Shown here piece by piece: positions 1 through 7,908 of a stretch of 64,000 nucleotides of DNA. Origin of the DNA: Novosphingobium sp. IK01. Lineage in GTDB: Bacteria > Pseudomonadota > Alphaproteobacteria > Sphingomonadales > Sphingomonadaceae. The number at the start of each line of letters is the position of its first letter. The stretch's first letter is position 1. Location: NCBI RefSeq assembly GCF_033242265.1, contig NZ_BTFW01000001.1:744001-808000 (forward strand), written 5' to 3'. Position numbers and translations under genes: made by a program. A model generated the notes under the pieces. It did not search any database and was not told the origin of the DNA. It saw only the letters and a list, made by a program, of their open reading frames with translations.

Positions 1-819
1 CTCAAGGATGGCGCGCTGGGGGCCGACGGCATCTGGCGGCAGATCGTCACCGTGTTCGATGCCATCGCCAAGGGCTTCGACCTCGTCGATCTTGCCGAAC
101 TGCAACGCGAAAATTCGGTCGACGAGTTCGACAACCTGTTCCGCTGCCTGTTCCTCGACGACAGCCAGAGCATGTTCCCCTTCGAGATCATGCGCCGCTG
201 CATGGTCGACAGCTGGGACGTCTGGCGCGATGTCCAGCCCTATGCCGCGCAGCCCTACGCGGGCGAGGTCTGGCTGGGCTATGATCCCAACGCCAGCGAG
301 GCGGGCACGGGCGACGATGCCGCGCTGGTGGCCATCGCCGCGCCGCTGGCGCCGGGCGCGCGCTTCCGCGTGCTGGAAAAGAAGCGGCTCAAGGGCCTCC
401 AGTTCGACCAGCAGGCCGCCGCGATCCGCGAGATGGCCGGGCGCTATCGCGTCACCCGCATCGCCATCGACGTGACCGGCGCGGGCAGGGCGGTCGAGCA
501 GCTCGTGCGCAAGTGGTTCCCGCTGGTCACCGCGATCACCTATTCGCCGCTGTCCAAGAGCCAGATGGTGCTCAAGGCCAAGAACGTGATCAGCGCCGGG
601 CGTCTGGAGTTCGACGCGGGCTGGATGGACATGATGAGCGCCTTCATGGCGATCCGCCCCGAGATCACCAAGCACGGCATCACCTATGTCGCGGGTCGCG
701 CCGGGGGCGTGGGCCATGCCGATCTGGCCTGGGCAGTGATGCACGCCCTGTTCTTCGAACCGCTCGACGCCAGCGAGGGCATCGGCGGCACGTCCACCAT
801 GGAGATTTTCGATGCCTGA
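1..819 (+). CDS. P: Phage terminase large subunit, P2 gpP family (5' truncated by window edge)
   Basis: ATPase/nuclease that cuts concatemeric DNA at cos and pumps it into the prohead. The frame is open from base 1 and carries about the last 272 residues, the RNase H-like nuclease half. It aligns with the C-terminal half of the prophage 2 terminase (12129-14003): WRQIV near the start, then GYDPN with acidic residues, IAIDVTGAG, and a closing HADLAWAVMHALFFEPLD. The N-terminal Walker motifs lie upstream of the window. It overlaps the portal gene by 8 nt, the usual P-Q coupling. Confidence 0.9.
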   Translation, partial: LKDGALGADGIWRQIVTVFDAIAKGFDLVDLAELQRENSVDEFDNLFRCLFLDDSQSMFPFEIMRRCMVDSWDVWRDVQPYAAQPYAGEVWLGYDPNASEAGTGDDAALVAIAAPLAPGARFRVLEKKRLKGLQFDQQAAAIREMAGRYRVTRIAIDVTGAGRAVEQLVRKWFPLVTAITYSPLSKSQMVLKAKNVISAGRLEFDAGWMDMMSAFMAIRPEITKHGITYVAGRAGGVGHADLAWAVMHALFFEPLDASEGIGGTSTMEIFDA

Positions 820-1888
820 TACCCCGGCCCTTCCGGTGGAGGTCGCGCCTGTTCTGTCCGCAGACCAGTCCGCAAGCCCGCCTGCCAGCCCGCCTGCATC
901 CACGATTGCCTTTGCCTTCGGCGACGCGGAAAGCGTGCTCGACCGGCGCGAGCTGTTCGACCTGTTCGAGGTCGCCCACAATGGCCGCTGGTACGAGCCG
1001 CCGATCCCCCACGCCGGGCTGGGCCGCTGCTATCGCATGGCCGCCCATCACCAGAGCGCCATCCTGCTCAAGCGCAACCTGCTGGTCTCCAGCTTCGTGC
1101 CCAGCCGCTGGCTGTCGAAGGCCGACTTCGCGCGCTGGGCGCTCGACTGGCTGATCTTCGGCAATGCCTATCTCGAGGTCGTGCCCAATCTGGCGGGCCG
1201 CGCCGCCGCGCTGCGCCCGGCCCCGGCGGCCTTCACCCGCGTCGGCCTCAAGCCGGGGCAGTTCTTCTTCGTGCCCGGCATGTACCTGCACGACGCGGTC
1301 GAGTTCCGCACCGGCTCGATCCACCATCTGGTCGAGCCCGACCCGATGCAGGAAATCTACGGGATGCCCGAATATCTCTCGGCGCTGCAATCGGGCCTGC
1401 TCAACGAGAGCGCCACCCTGTTCCGCCGCAAATACTACATCAACGGCAGCCACGCGGGCTATATCCTCCACGTCAGCGACGAAAACTTCACCGAACGGGA
1501 CAGCGAGGCCCTGCGCGAGGCGATGCGCCGGAGCAAGGGACCGGGCAACTTCCGCAACTTCTTCATCCACATCCCGCGCGGCAAGCCCGATGGCGTGAAG
1601 ATCATCCCGATCGGCGAAGTAGGCGCCAAGGACGCCTTCACCGAGATCAAGGACATGACCGCCCAGGACATGCTGGCCGCCCACCGCGTGCCGCCCCAGT
1701 TGCTGGGCATCGTGCCCAAGAACACCGGCGGCTTCGGCAACGTGGTCGATGCCGCGCGCACGTTCTACCAGCTGGAAATCGTCCCGATCCAGCAGCGCAT
1801 GGCCGAAGTGAACGACTGGCTGGGCGCGGCGGCGGTCACCTTCCAGATCCCTGATGTCGCGAGCCCTGCCACGCCGGGCGCTGCCTGA
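812..1888 (+). CDS. Q: Phage portal protein, P2 gpQ family (PBSX family)
   Basis: Forms the dodecameric portal vertex through which DNA enters the head. 358 aa, the normal length for P2-like portals. Family landmarks are NGRWYEPP near residue 65, GLGRCYRMAAHHQSAI, LIFGNAYLEVV, EIYGMPEYLSALQSGLLNE, RRKYYINGSHAGYIL, RSKGPGNFRN and AHRVPPQLLGIVP. The protein at 11110-12132 shows the same landmarks in the same order. Its ATG overlaps the terminase stop. It is the last recognisable structural gene of prophage 1 in the window. Confidence 0.93.
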   Translation: MPDTPALPVEVAPVLSADQSASPPASPPASTIAFAFGDAESVLDRRELFDLFEVAHNGRWYEPPIPHAGLGRCYRMAAHHQSAILLKRNLLVSSFVPSRWLSKADFARWALDWLIFGNAYLEVVPNLAGRAAALRPAPAAFTRVGLKPGQFFFVPGMYLHDAVEFRTGSIHHLVEPDPMQEIYGMPEYLSALQSGLLNESATLFRRKYYINGSHAGYILHVSDENFTERDSEALREAMRRSKGPGNFRNFFIHIPRGKPDGVKIIPIGEVGAKDAFTEIKDMTAQDMLAAHRVPPQLLGIVPKNTGGFGNVVDAARTFYQLEIVPIQQRMAEVNDWLGAAAVTFQIPDVASPATPGAA

Positions 1889-2083
1889 CGCGGCCAAAAG
1901 GCTGGCCTATCAACCCAAGACCCCGCCCGTCCAGAAGTGTCGCCCGAAGCGCCGATCAGAGGCGGGGGAAGGGGCGCGCCAACGCCCTCTCCGACGACCG
2001 TTGCATCGTCACGTCCCGAACGGGCCCTGCCCGGACCATCCCGCCTGCCGAATCGGCGATGGAACATATAAGGAACGAATGCG

Positions 2084-2920
2084 ATGCTGTCGACTCTGCC
2101 GTCCGCCCCCGAAGCTCTCCCTGACGATCCCATGAGCGCGATTGCCCCGATCCGCCCGCCCGCGCCCTACATCGGGGGCAAGCGGATGCTGGCCAAGCGC
2201 CTGGTCGAGCGCATCAACGCGGTGCCCCACACGCTCTATGCCGAGCCGTTCGTGGGCATGGGCGGGATCTTCTTCCGCCGCGACCAGCGCCCGAAATGCG
2301 AGGTGATCAACGACTGGAGCGATGACGTGGCCACGTTCTTCCGCATCCTCCAGCGCCACTACGTGCCGTTCATGGACATGCTGCGCTGGCAGATCACCAG
2401 CCGCGCGGGCTTCGACCGCCTGCGTCGGCAAGACCCGTCAACCCTGACCGACCTCGAACGCGCCGCCCGCTTCCTCTACCTCCAGCGCCTGGCCTTCGGT
2501 GGCAAGGTGGCCAGCCGCAACTTCGGGGTGGACACCACCATGGGCGCCCGCTTCGACGTCGCCAAGATCGGCCCCCTGCTCGAAGCCGCCCACGAACGCC
2601 TGACCGGCGTGGTGATCGAGCACCTTCCCTGGAGCGACTTCATCACCCGCTACGACCGCCCCGGCACCCTGTTCTACCTCGACCCGCCCTACTACGGCTG
2701 CGAGAAAGACTACGGCGCCACCCTGTTCGATCGCAGCCAGTTCACCGCCATGGCCGCCCAGTTGCGCACCCTCAAAGGCAGCTTCATCCTCTCCCTCAAC
2801 GACCACCCCGAAGTACGCCGCATCTTCGAAGGCTTCACCATCACCCCGGTCCCCGTCCGCTACACCGTCGGCGGCATGGCCCAGAGCAAAATCGCCGGTG
2901 AAGTGATCATCAGCGCCTGA
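2084..2920 (+). CDS. dam: DNA adenine methylase, D12/Dam class
   Basis: Predicted S-adenosylmethionine-dependent N6-adenine methyltransferase, 278 aa. PYIGGKR near residue 26 and YAEPFVGMGG near residue 50 form the AdoMet-binding motif I region; the catalytic motif IV is DPPY in FYLDPPYYG near residue 200. AGGAA lies 8 nt before the ATG; an internal ATG at 2132 would give a protein starting just before the conserved domain. It is clearly homologous to the methylase at 26846-27664 in prophage 2. It sits directly after the portal. Likely roles are protecting phage DNA from restriction or regulating methylation; the target site cannot be read from sequence. Confidence 0.88.
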   Translation: MLSTLPSAPEALPDDPMSAIAPIRPPAPYIGGKRMLAKRLVERINAVPHTLYAEPFVGMGGIFFRRDQRPKCEVINDWSDDVATFFRILQRHYVPFMDMLRWQITSRAGFDRLRRQDPSTLTDLERAARFLYLQRLAFGGKVASRNFGVDTTMGARFDVAKIGPLLEAAHERLTGVVIEHLPWSDFITRYDRPGTLFYLDPPYYGCEKDYGATLFDRSQFTAMAAQLRTLKGSFILSLNDHPEVRRIFEGFTITPVPVRYTVGGMAQSKIAGEVIISA

Positions 2921-2929
2921 AAACTACCG

Positions 2930-2960
2930 CCCCCGCCTGGCCAAACTAGCTGGGCGGGGG
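2930..2960. terminator. GC-rich hairpin after dam
   Basis: Arms CCCCCGCC (2930-2937) and GGCGGGGG (2953-2960) are perfectly complementary around a 15-nt loop, starting 10 nt after the dam stop. There is no T-tract, so it may be a weak or Rho-assisted terminator. The bases 2931-2942 also match the reverse complement of the P2 cos core at 11 of 12 positions, so a cos-related role is an alternative. Confidence 0.4.
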
Positions 2961-3283
2961 AGGGCAGGTTCCGCCTTCAAACCCGACGTAAAACACCTCA
3001 GTCCAGCTCGTCCGAAGCTGCCGTCCATTCAAGATCTTGCAAGCGCCAGATGGCGCACCATGCGGGCCTTGAGCAACTCCACCAGTTCGGGCTGCATAAA
3101 GGCAAAGTTGTCCGGCAAGAGTTAGCTATGCAGATCTGGGCAGCCCTCCGGATAGGGGCAATGATGCGGCGACGGACACTTAGGCTAACAAAATTAGTGA
3201 TTTTACCACACCTCGTGCCGACTTTGCAAATTTTTCGTTGAAATATCCATGAGGCGGCCTATCTATCGAGGATAGAGGTTGCC
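2961..3283 (+). promoter_or_regulatory. Leader of the ATPase-RloB operon
   Basis: About 320 bases with no convincing gene. The second half becomes AT-rich (around 3185-3250), unlike the phage DNA on the left, as expected for a promoter of a transferred cassette. A short inverted repeat CTATC / GATAG occupies 3259-3275, and AGAGG lies 7 nt before the ATG at 3284. No single -35/-10 pair stands out. A 63-codon frame at 3050-3241 has no recognisable features. Confidence 0.35.
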
Positions 3284-4492
3284 ATGCTTTTCGAACTATC
3301 GATTGAAAATTTTTACTCCATTAAGGAACCGCAGGTGATCGACTTGCGGGTTGCTGGCAATGCGCCGGACCTGCCGGGGCGCTTTGCCCCGATCTGGGCA
3401 GGAGCCTCCGAGCGTGCTCCCAAAGTGGTGGCGATTTTTGGCCCCAACGCAGCGGGCAAGTCGACGGTGCTGCGGGCCCTGTCCTTCATTGCCTGGTTTA
3501 TTCGTGACAGCTTTCAATTGGCGCCCAACGGCCGGTTGCCGTTCGAGCGATTCAACAATCGGGAAGGCCTGAATTCACCGACCCGCCTGTCGCTGTCGAT
3601 CGCCGGATTTTCCGACCCCAGCGATCCAACCTCGGCGCCCTGCAAGTACACCTATTCAGTCGAGATTGGAGGAATGGAAGACGCGCAGCCCATGGTGCTG
3701 AGCGAAGCGATCTATTATTGGCCAGAAACAACAAAGCGCAGGGTCCGCCTTTTTTCACGCGACGAAACCGGTAAGGTCACGGCAGGCCCTCCGTTCCAAC
3801 TCGGTGGTTTTCGTCAGGCTTTGGAGAAGATTCTTCGCCCCAATGTCAGCGTGCTGGCAACGCTCGCACAGCTCAAACATCCTTTGTCGACCCAGCTCTG
3901 GGAAGCCGCGAATTCGGTGTCGTCAAACATTTTGATCGAAAGATCGGATGGAGTCGAAGACCTCGTCGTTCGACATTATGCCGAAAATCCGGCGTTGATC
4001 GAGGCACTTAACCGAGAGATCGAACGCATCGACCTTGGCATCCGTTCGATGCGGATCGAGACGGGCCCGAGCGGTCCGATCGCATTGTTTGTGCACGAAG
4101 GACACGACGGGCCTATGCCGCTGGTTCTTGAGAGCCATGGAACGAGAACCTTCCTGCGCCTCTACCCTTTCCTGCTTCGCGCTTTGGAAACTGGCGGCGT
4201 CGCGGTGTTGGACGAACTCGACACGGCAATCCATCCGCTCATTCTGCCCGAAATCATCCGCTGGTTCCATGATCCCGCGCGCAACCCGCGCGATGCCCAG
4301 CTCTGGATGACCTGCCACAACGCCTCTTTGCTCGAGGAACTGGTCAAGGAAGAGGTACTCTTCTGCACCAAATCCGCGACCGGGCAGACCGAGGTCTTTG
4401 CACTTCAGGATGTGCAGGCGGTGCGGCGCGACGACAACTATTATCGCAAGTATCTTGGCGGCGTCTACGGCGCCCTTCCCCAGATCGGATGA
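3284..4492 (+). CDS. AAA15-family (RloA/AbiLi-like) ABC-type ATPase
   Basis: 402-aa ATPase of the COG1106 type. The N-terminus (ELSIENFYSIKEPQVIDL) is the standard RecF/SMC-like start. Walker A is GPNAAGKS at residues 53-60. A signature-like ESHGTRTFLRL segment near residue 285 precedes Walker B VAVLDELDTAIHP near residue 307 and a switch-like WMTCHN. Proteins of this family pair with an RloB or DUF4435 partner in AbiL and PARIS anti-phage systems, where the ATPase is thought to act as sensor. Its stop overlaps the next start (ATGA), implying a two-protein unit. Lower GC than its neighbours suggests transfer. The defence role is inference. Confidence 0.85.
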   Translation: MLFELSIENFYSIKEPQVIDLRVAGNAPDLPGRFAPIWAGASERAPKVVAIFGPNAAGKSTVLRALSFIAWFIRDSFQLAPNGRLPFERFNNREGLNSPTRLSLSIAGFSDPSDPTSAPCKYTYSVEIGGMEDAQPMVLSEAIYYWPETTKRRVRLFSRDETGKVTAGPPFQLGGFRQALEKILRPNVSVLATLAQLKHPLSTQLWEAANSVSSNILIERSDGVEDLVVRHYAENPALIEALNREIERIDLGIRSMRIETGPSGPIALFVHEGHDGPMPLVLESHGTRTFLRLYPFLLRALETGGVAVLDELDTAIHPLILPEIIRWFHDPARNPRDAQLWMTCHNASLLEELVKEEVLFCTKSATGQTEVFALQDVQAVRRDDNYYRKYLGGVYGALPQIG

Positions 4493-5052
4493 GCCGGCGG
4501 CGGGCAGCCGTTCCGCAACGGCGTCGATACTTCATCGGCTGCGAGGGCGAGAGCGAACAGGGTTATGTCGCGCTGCTCGCTCGTCTGGCTGGGCTACGCA
4601 GGAGCGCGGTCCATCTCGACGCAGTGCTGCTTCAGCCTGGCGGAGGAGACCCGCTGGCGCTGGTCGAACTGGCAGATAGAAAGGCTGATGAGCGCGAAAG
4701 GAGAAGCGGGGCTTTTGCGGGACGCTTTATCCTTCTTGACGACGACAAGCTCGGACAGGCACCCGCGCGCGATGCCAGAATCGAGGCAGTACGGGCGAGA
4801 GGCCGTTTTCAGCTCATCTGGCAACGTAGCTGCCATGAGGCGTTGTTGCTGCGGCATCTGAAAGGCTGCAGCCAACGCAGGCCAGGTAATACACCCAGGG
4901 CCCTGGCTGACCTTGAACGGGAATGGCAGGGCTATCGCAAAGGTTTGCCGGCCGCTCGGCTGGCCGATCGTATCGATGAGGATGCCCTTGGCAGGGTTGC
5001 AGCAGTCGAACCTGAACTTGCGATCCTCCTGGCCGCGATCGGCTTCGTCTGA
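4489..5052 (+). CDS. RloB-like protein (TOPRIM-like nuclease partner)
   Basis: 187 aa. The N-terminal YFIGCEGESEQGY (residues 14-26) followed by ILLDDDKLG (81-89) matches the acidic residues of a TOPRIM-like fold. A SCHEALLLRHL segment near residue 113 corresponds to the conserved FELWLL-type region of RloB proteins. RloB is the usual partner of AAA15 ATPases (AbiLii of AbiL). In the related PARIS system the TOPRIM partner is the toxic effector. The 4-nt overlap with the ATPase supports co-translation. It ends 34 nt from the convergent gene on its right. Family assignment is fairly secure, activity is inferred. Confidence 0.75.
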   Translation: MSRRRAAVPQRRRYFIGCEGESEQGYVALLARLAGLRRSAVHLDAVLLQPGGGDPLALVELADRKADERERRSGAFAGRFILLDDDKLGQAPARDARIEAVRARGRFQLIWQRSCHEALLLRHLKGCSQRRPGNTPRALADLEREWQGYRKGLPAARLADRIDEDALGRVAAVEPELAILLAAIGFV

Positions 5053-5086
5053 ACGATCTGCTCAGTCCAATGGGGAAGCCGCGACT

Positions 5087-6358
5087 TCAATTCCACGGTG
5101 CCAGTGCAAGGCCAGCACTTTGGATTCGGGTGGCGCATGATTCGCAAAGGCGAAGTGACGGAACACCAGGCATTATCTTGGAGCCTTTGGCCTGGCGATA
5201 ATCCTTGATCACATTGGCACCGCACGCCGAGCAGACGACGTCAGATCCGGCCTCGTCAATCCTCGCACGAGCTATTTGAGCAAACTCCGGTGCCACGACC
5301 TCGACGAACTGAAACCAGCGCTCTGAGTGCGGCTCGATGCGTTCAAGATGATCGGCGACATCGCTTTGGAAGTGCCGGTCGAGCCAGCCAATAGTGACGT
5401 GGCGGCGTGTCTCATCATTCTCGACGAGCGTCGCATATAGATCTGCCAGTTGGTGAAAGCTTTCCAGATCGAATGTCGCGGCGAGTAGCCGATGGTCCCG
5501 AAGCCCGGAGACAAAGCGCCAGGCGCAGCTGTAGGTATCTTCGAGCAGCCTGCACCGCATCTGGCGTGTTGACGCTGCATTGTCTGGCGTGGTTATGGCT
5601 TCGAGAACATCGAGGTTGTAGTGCCATGGGTTCGCCTTGAGGTCGTAGCGCCACATGTCAAGATAGCCTGAATCGCGAAAAACCTTGGCAATCCTGGCGT
5701 CGTGCTCCGGCTGGATGACAAGAAGTTCAAGAACGTCTGAGAGCGTCTCAATCTGGGGAGCGAGCGTGCGGGCCTCCTCCAGGACGGCATCGGTACAGTC
5801 CTGCATCCCGGCCACCGGGTTGGGTCTTGCTGCGCGAGCAGCCAACTCCTCTGGTGAGACCAGCTCCAGCATATCGGAAAGCGGTTCCAACAATGGGCTG
5901 TCGAGCAGTTCCTGGGGGGTGCAATAATCAGGATCGGAAACAAGAGAGATCCCGCCGGCAGCGAAGGCTCGAGCAATGAGACGCGAGCAATATTCGCGGT
6001 TGTTTCTAGGACCACCACTCCCGCGAAGTGAACGCCCTGCTTCGATGGCAGAATAACGTGTGCCGATCTTCGATCGGACAAAATCAGTCACGAGGTCGAG
6101 TGAAGCAGCTTCGATCGGGGACCGCAGCCTCAGGACGAAGACCTGGTCGTCGGGTCCAAAGAGTTCGCGTTGAATGTTATAGGCATGAACATTATCGGCG
6201 GTTGAGTCGATAAACGATCCCGCGCCGACACAGATCATTGCGTGCGAGACCTCCTCGCCGCTGCGCTCACGCATCCGGACATTCTCCGGATCGGCTGGCG
6301 CAGTCAGCACGATGTCACCACGCTTCAAACGCTCGACCATGATACGCCGTCGTTGCAT
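5087..6358 (-). CDS. Permuted NlpC/P60 (YiiX/LRAT-like) hydrolase with C-terminal zinc ribbon
   Basis: 423 aa, or 417 from the ATG at 6340. N-terminal module: GDIVLT, then SHAMICVG with a likely catalytic His39, then REYCSRLIARAF with a likely nucleophile Cys124. This His-before-Cys order marks the circularly permuted papain-like fold. A mostly helical middle of about 200 residues has no motif I recognise. The C-terminus has CSAC (376-379) and CESC (405-408), a four-cysteine zinc ribbon. It is convergent with rloB. It could be a cassette component, an independent toxin or effector, or an unrelated moron. No signal peptide is seen, so a cytoplasmic role is likelier than wall hydrolysis. Confidence 0.65.
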   Translation of the reverse strand: MQRRRIMVERLKRGDIVLTAPADPENVRMRERSGEEVSHAMICVGAGSFIDSTADNVHAYNIQRELFGPDDQVFVLRLRSPIEAASLDLVTDFVRSKIGTRYSAIEAGRSLRGSGGPRNNREYCSRLIARAFAAGGISLVSDPDYCTPQELLDSPLLEPLSDMLELVSPEELAARAARPNPVAGMQDCTDAVLEEARTLAPQIETLSDVLELLVIQPEHDARIAKVFRDSGYLDMWRYDLKANPWHYNLDVLEAITTPDNAASTRQMRCRLLEDTYSCAWRFVSGLRDHRLLAATFDLESFHQLADLYATLVENDETRRHVTIGWLDRHFQSDVADHLERIEPHSERWFQFVEVVAPEFAQIARARIDEAGSDVVCSACGANVIKDYRQAKGSKIMPGVPSLRLCESCATRIQSAGLALAPWN

Positions 6359-7136
6359 CGCCTCACATGCTCAGTTGCTGACTTTGTCGCCAGGCGACCG
6401 GATCTTTGAAATCGTACTCCCATCCGAACTTGTAGGAAAGGGACTGCGGCGTTGGTCTGTGGCGGCGACAAAACTGGGGCACCGGATGTCGTCCCCCACT
6501 TGGGGGCGTGGACCAAAATGCCAACAATAGAGAGCTTATGGCCGATCTACGAACCGAAGGCATCCTTCCGGTTGGTCCTCCGGCTCGGCATCCCGGTAGC
6601 GATTGTCGGTTCTGTGAACGAAAGGCAGATCAGGTCAATCGGCGTCCGGAAGGAGACGTTCCGGACCGTCGCAATCATAGCCATTGCGGGCCTGCAAGAG
6701 GCTGGTGCGGGACCGGTTGCCGCCGTGTAGGAGTAGTGCGCCGTGCGCCCCTGGGCTTTTCTCTCAGACCCCGCGCGCCGGGCTTGCCCCCACGCCCCGC
6801 CCCCACGCTTCTGGGGTGGTTTCTACGCAAGGTCCGGAGATCAAACGCAAGCCGGAAAGTGGCGGAAACCCTGTAATTCCGGGGCCTTTCGGCCCTTCAC
6901 ATTGTAATGTGAGGAGCGACGCGTTTCCACGCACCTCGCAACATGTCCGAAAACGCTGCCGATCCAGATCTGGCGCGGCTTTTGCGCCTCGGCCCCTGCC
7001 GAGCCCCGGAGCGGCGCAAGCCGGTCCGTTCGACGGTGCCGTCTGGCGCGTCGGTGCTGCTTTCGGGATGCCGGTTGGGCCTGCTGCGTCCATCAGATAG
7101 CGTATCGCGAAGCGATTCCTTTTCCCTTTTAAATTC
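6359..7136. other. Non-coding stretch between the cassette and the HTH gene
   Basis: About 780 bases. Several short frames exist (for example 6508-6876) but they are arginine/proline-rich without a domain and look like chance frames of GC-rich DNA. A 14-bp perfect palindrome (6898-6911) is the only clear structure. It may be a decayed remnant of early prophage genes. Confidence 0.4.
6898..6911. repeat. 14-bp perfect palindrome
   Basis: CACATTGTAATGTG reads the same on both strands. It lies about 240 bp downstream of the HTH gene stop, in non-coding DNA. It could be a dimeric-regulator site; no other copy was noticed nearby. Confidence 0.35.
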
Positions 7137-7889
7137 TCAGGCGGGGTACTCCCTACTCACTGAACTCGCACTCGGGGAACTGGAAGGGACCTCGTCGAGA
7201 CGGGCGCCGATCGCGTCGAGGACGCGGGCCATCTGCTTGTCGCCGGGGTGCAGGGCGCTGCCCAGCGTGCCCAGCGGACGGGCGAGGAGGGCTTGCCGCT
7301 CGGCGGCCTGCGCCTTCTTGCGGGCCTGGATGGCCTCGGCCCGCTGACGACCGCCGACCAGTTGGGCGAACCGCTGTTGCACGGCGGCGACCAGCCTGGT
7401 CGCGAAGGCATAGGCGTTGCTGATCTGCTCGCGCTGGGGGCCTTCGGCCGGGCTGCGCCCGGTGCGGCGTGTGCGGCGCACCTTGTCGAGGAAGCCATGC
7501 TCCTTGAGCGCCTCGATCGCGCGCACGACGGTGGCGCGCGCGAGGCGCGCCTTCGCGCAGATCGTGTCGAGCGCCGGATCGCAGCGGCCCGAGGCGAAGT
7601 CGACGAAGCCGAGCAGCACCTCGAGCACCCAAAGCCCGTTGCTGCCCAGCGGTCCCTCGCGCTCGCCCTTCTTCTTGTGATGCGTGTTGTACTCGCGCGC
7701 GACCTGCAAAAGCTTGTCGCGCCAGCGCAAGGCATCGCCCACGCGCCCGCCGCAGATCGGGCGGAAGATCTGGGCGCGCGGATCGTGTTCGTCGTAGCTG
7801 TTCCGGCGCGGGGTACGCTCGAAGCGCGTGCCCTCTTGCAGGGCTTTGATGCGCCAGCCGACGAGATCGCCGATGGAGGCCGTCGTCAT
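7137..7889 (-). CDS. Helix-turn-helix protein, plasmid-replication-protein-like
   Basis: 250 aa. The central segment with LGFVDFASGRCDP, then ARATVVRAIEALKEHGFLDKVRR (near residues 115-140), is a winged-helix/GntR-like recognition unit. Similar proteins in sphingomonad mobile elements are annotated as replication protein A or HTH domain proteins. The C-terminal third is basic and rich in Ala/Gln/Arg. It begins 19 nt after the integrase stop, so the two are probably co-transcribed. It might control replication or excision of prophage 1; the precise role is unknown. Confidence 0.55.
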   Translation of the reverse strand: MTTASIGDLVGWRIKALQEGTRFERTPRRNSYDEHDPRAQIFRPICGGRVGDALRWRDKLLQVAREYNTHHKKKGEREGPLGSNGLWVLEVLLGFVDFASGRCDPALDTICAKARLARATVVRAIEALKEHGFLDKVRRTRRTGRSPAEGPQREQISNAYAFATRLVAAVQQRFAQLVGGRQRAEAIQARKKAQAAERQALLARPLGTLGSALHPGDKQMARVLDAIGARLDEVPSSSPSASSVSREYPA

Positions 7890-7908
7890 GCGCGGCCTCC
7901 CTTGCAGG

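Noticed and set aside
1854..2135. 93-codon frame between portal and dam
   Set aside because: Arg/Pro-rich, overlaps the portal end and dam start in another frame; no support for translation.
3050..3241. 63-codon frame before the AAA ATPase
   Set aside because: No family features, no ribosome binding site of note, and it runs through AT-rich probable promoter DNA.
6452..7347. Several short plus-strand frames between the hydrolase and HTH genes
   Set aside because: Mutually overlapping, Arg/Pro-rich, no domains; one continues antisense to the HTH gene. Treated as non-coding.
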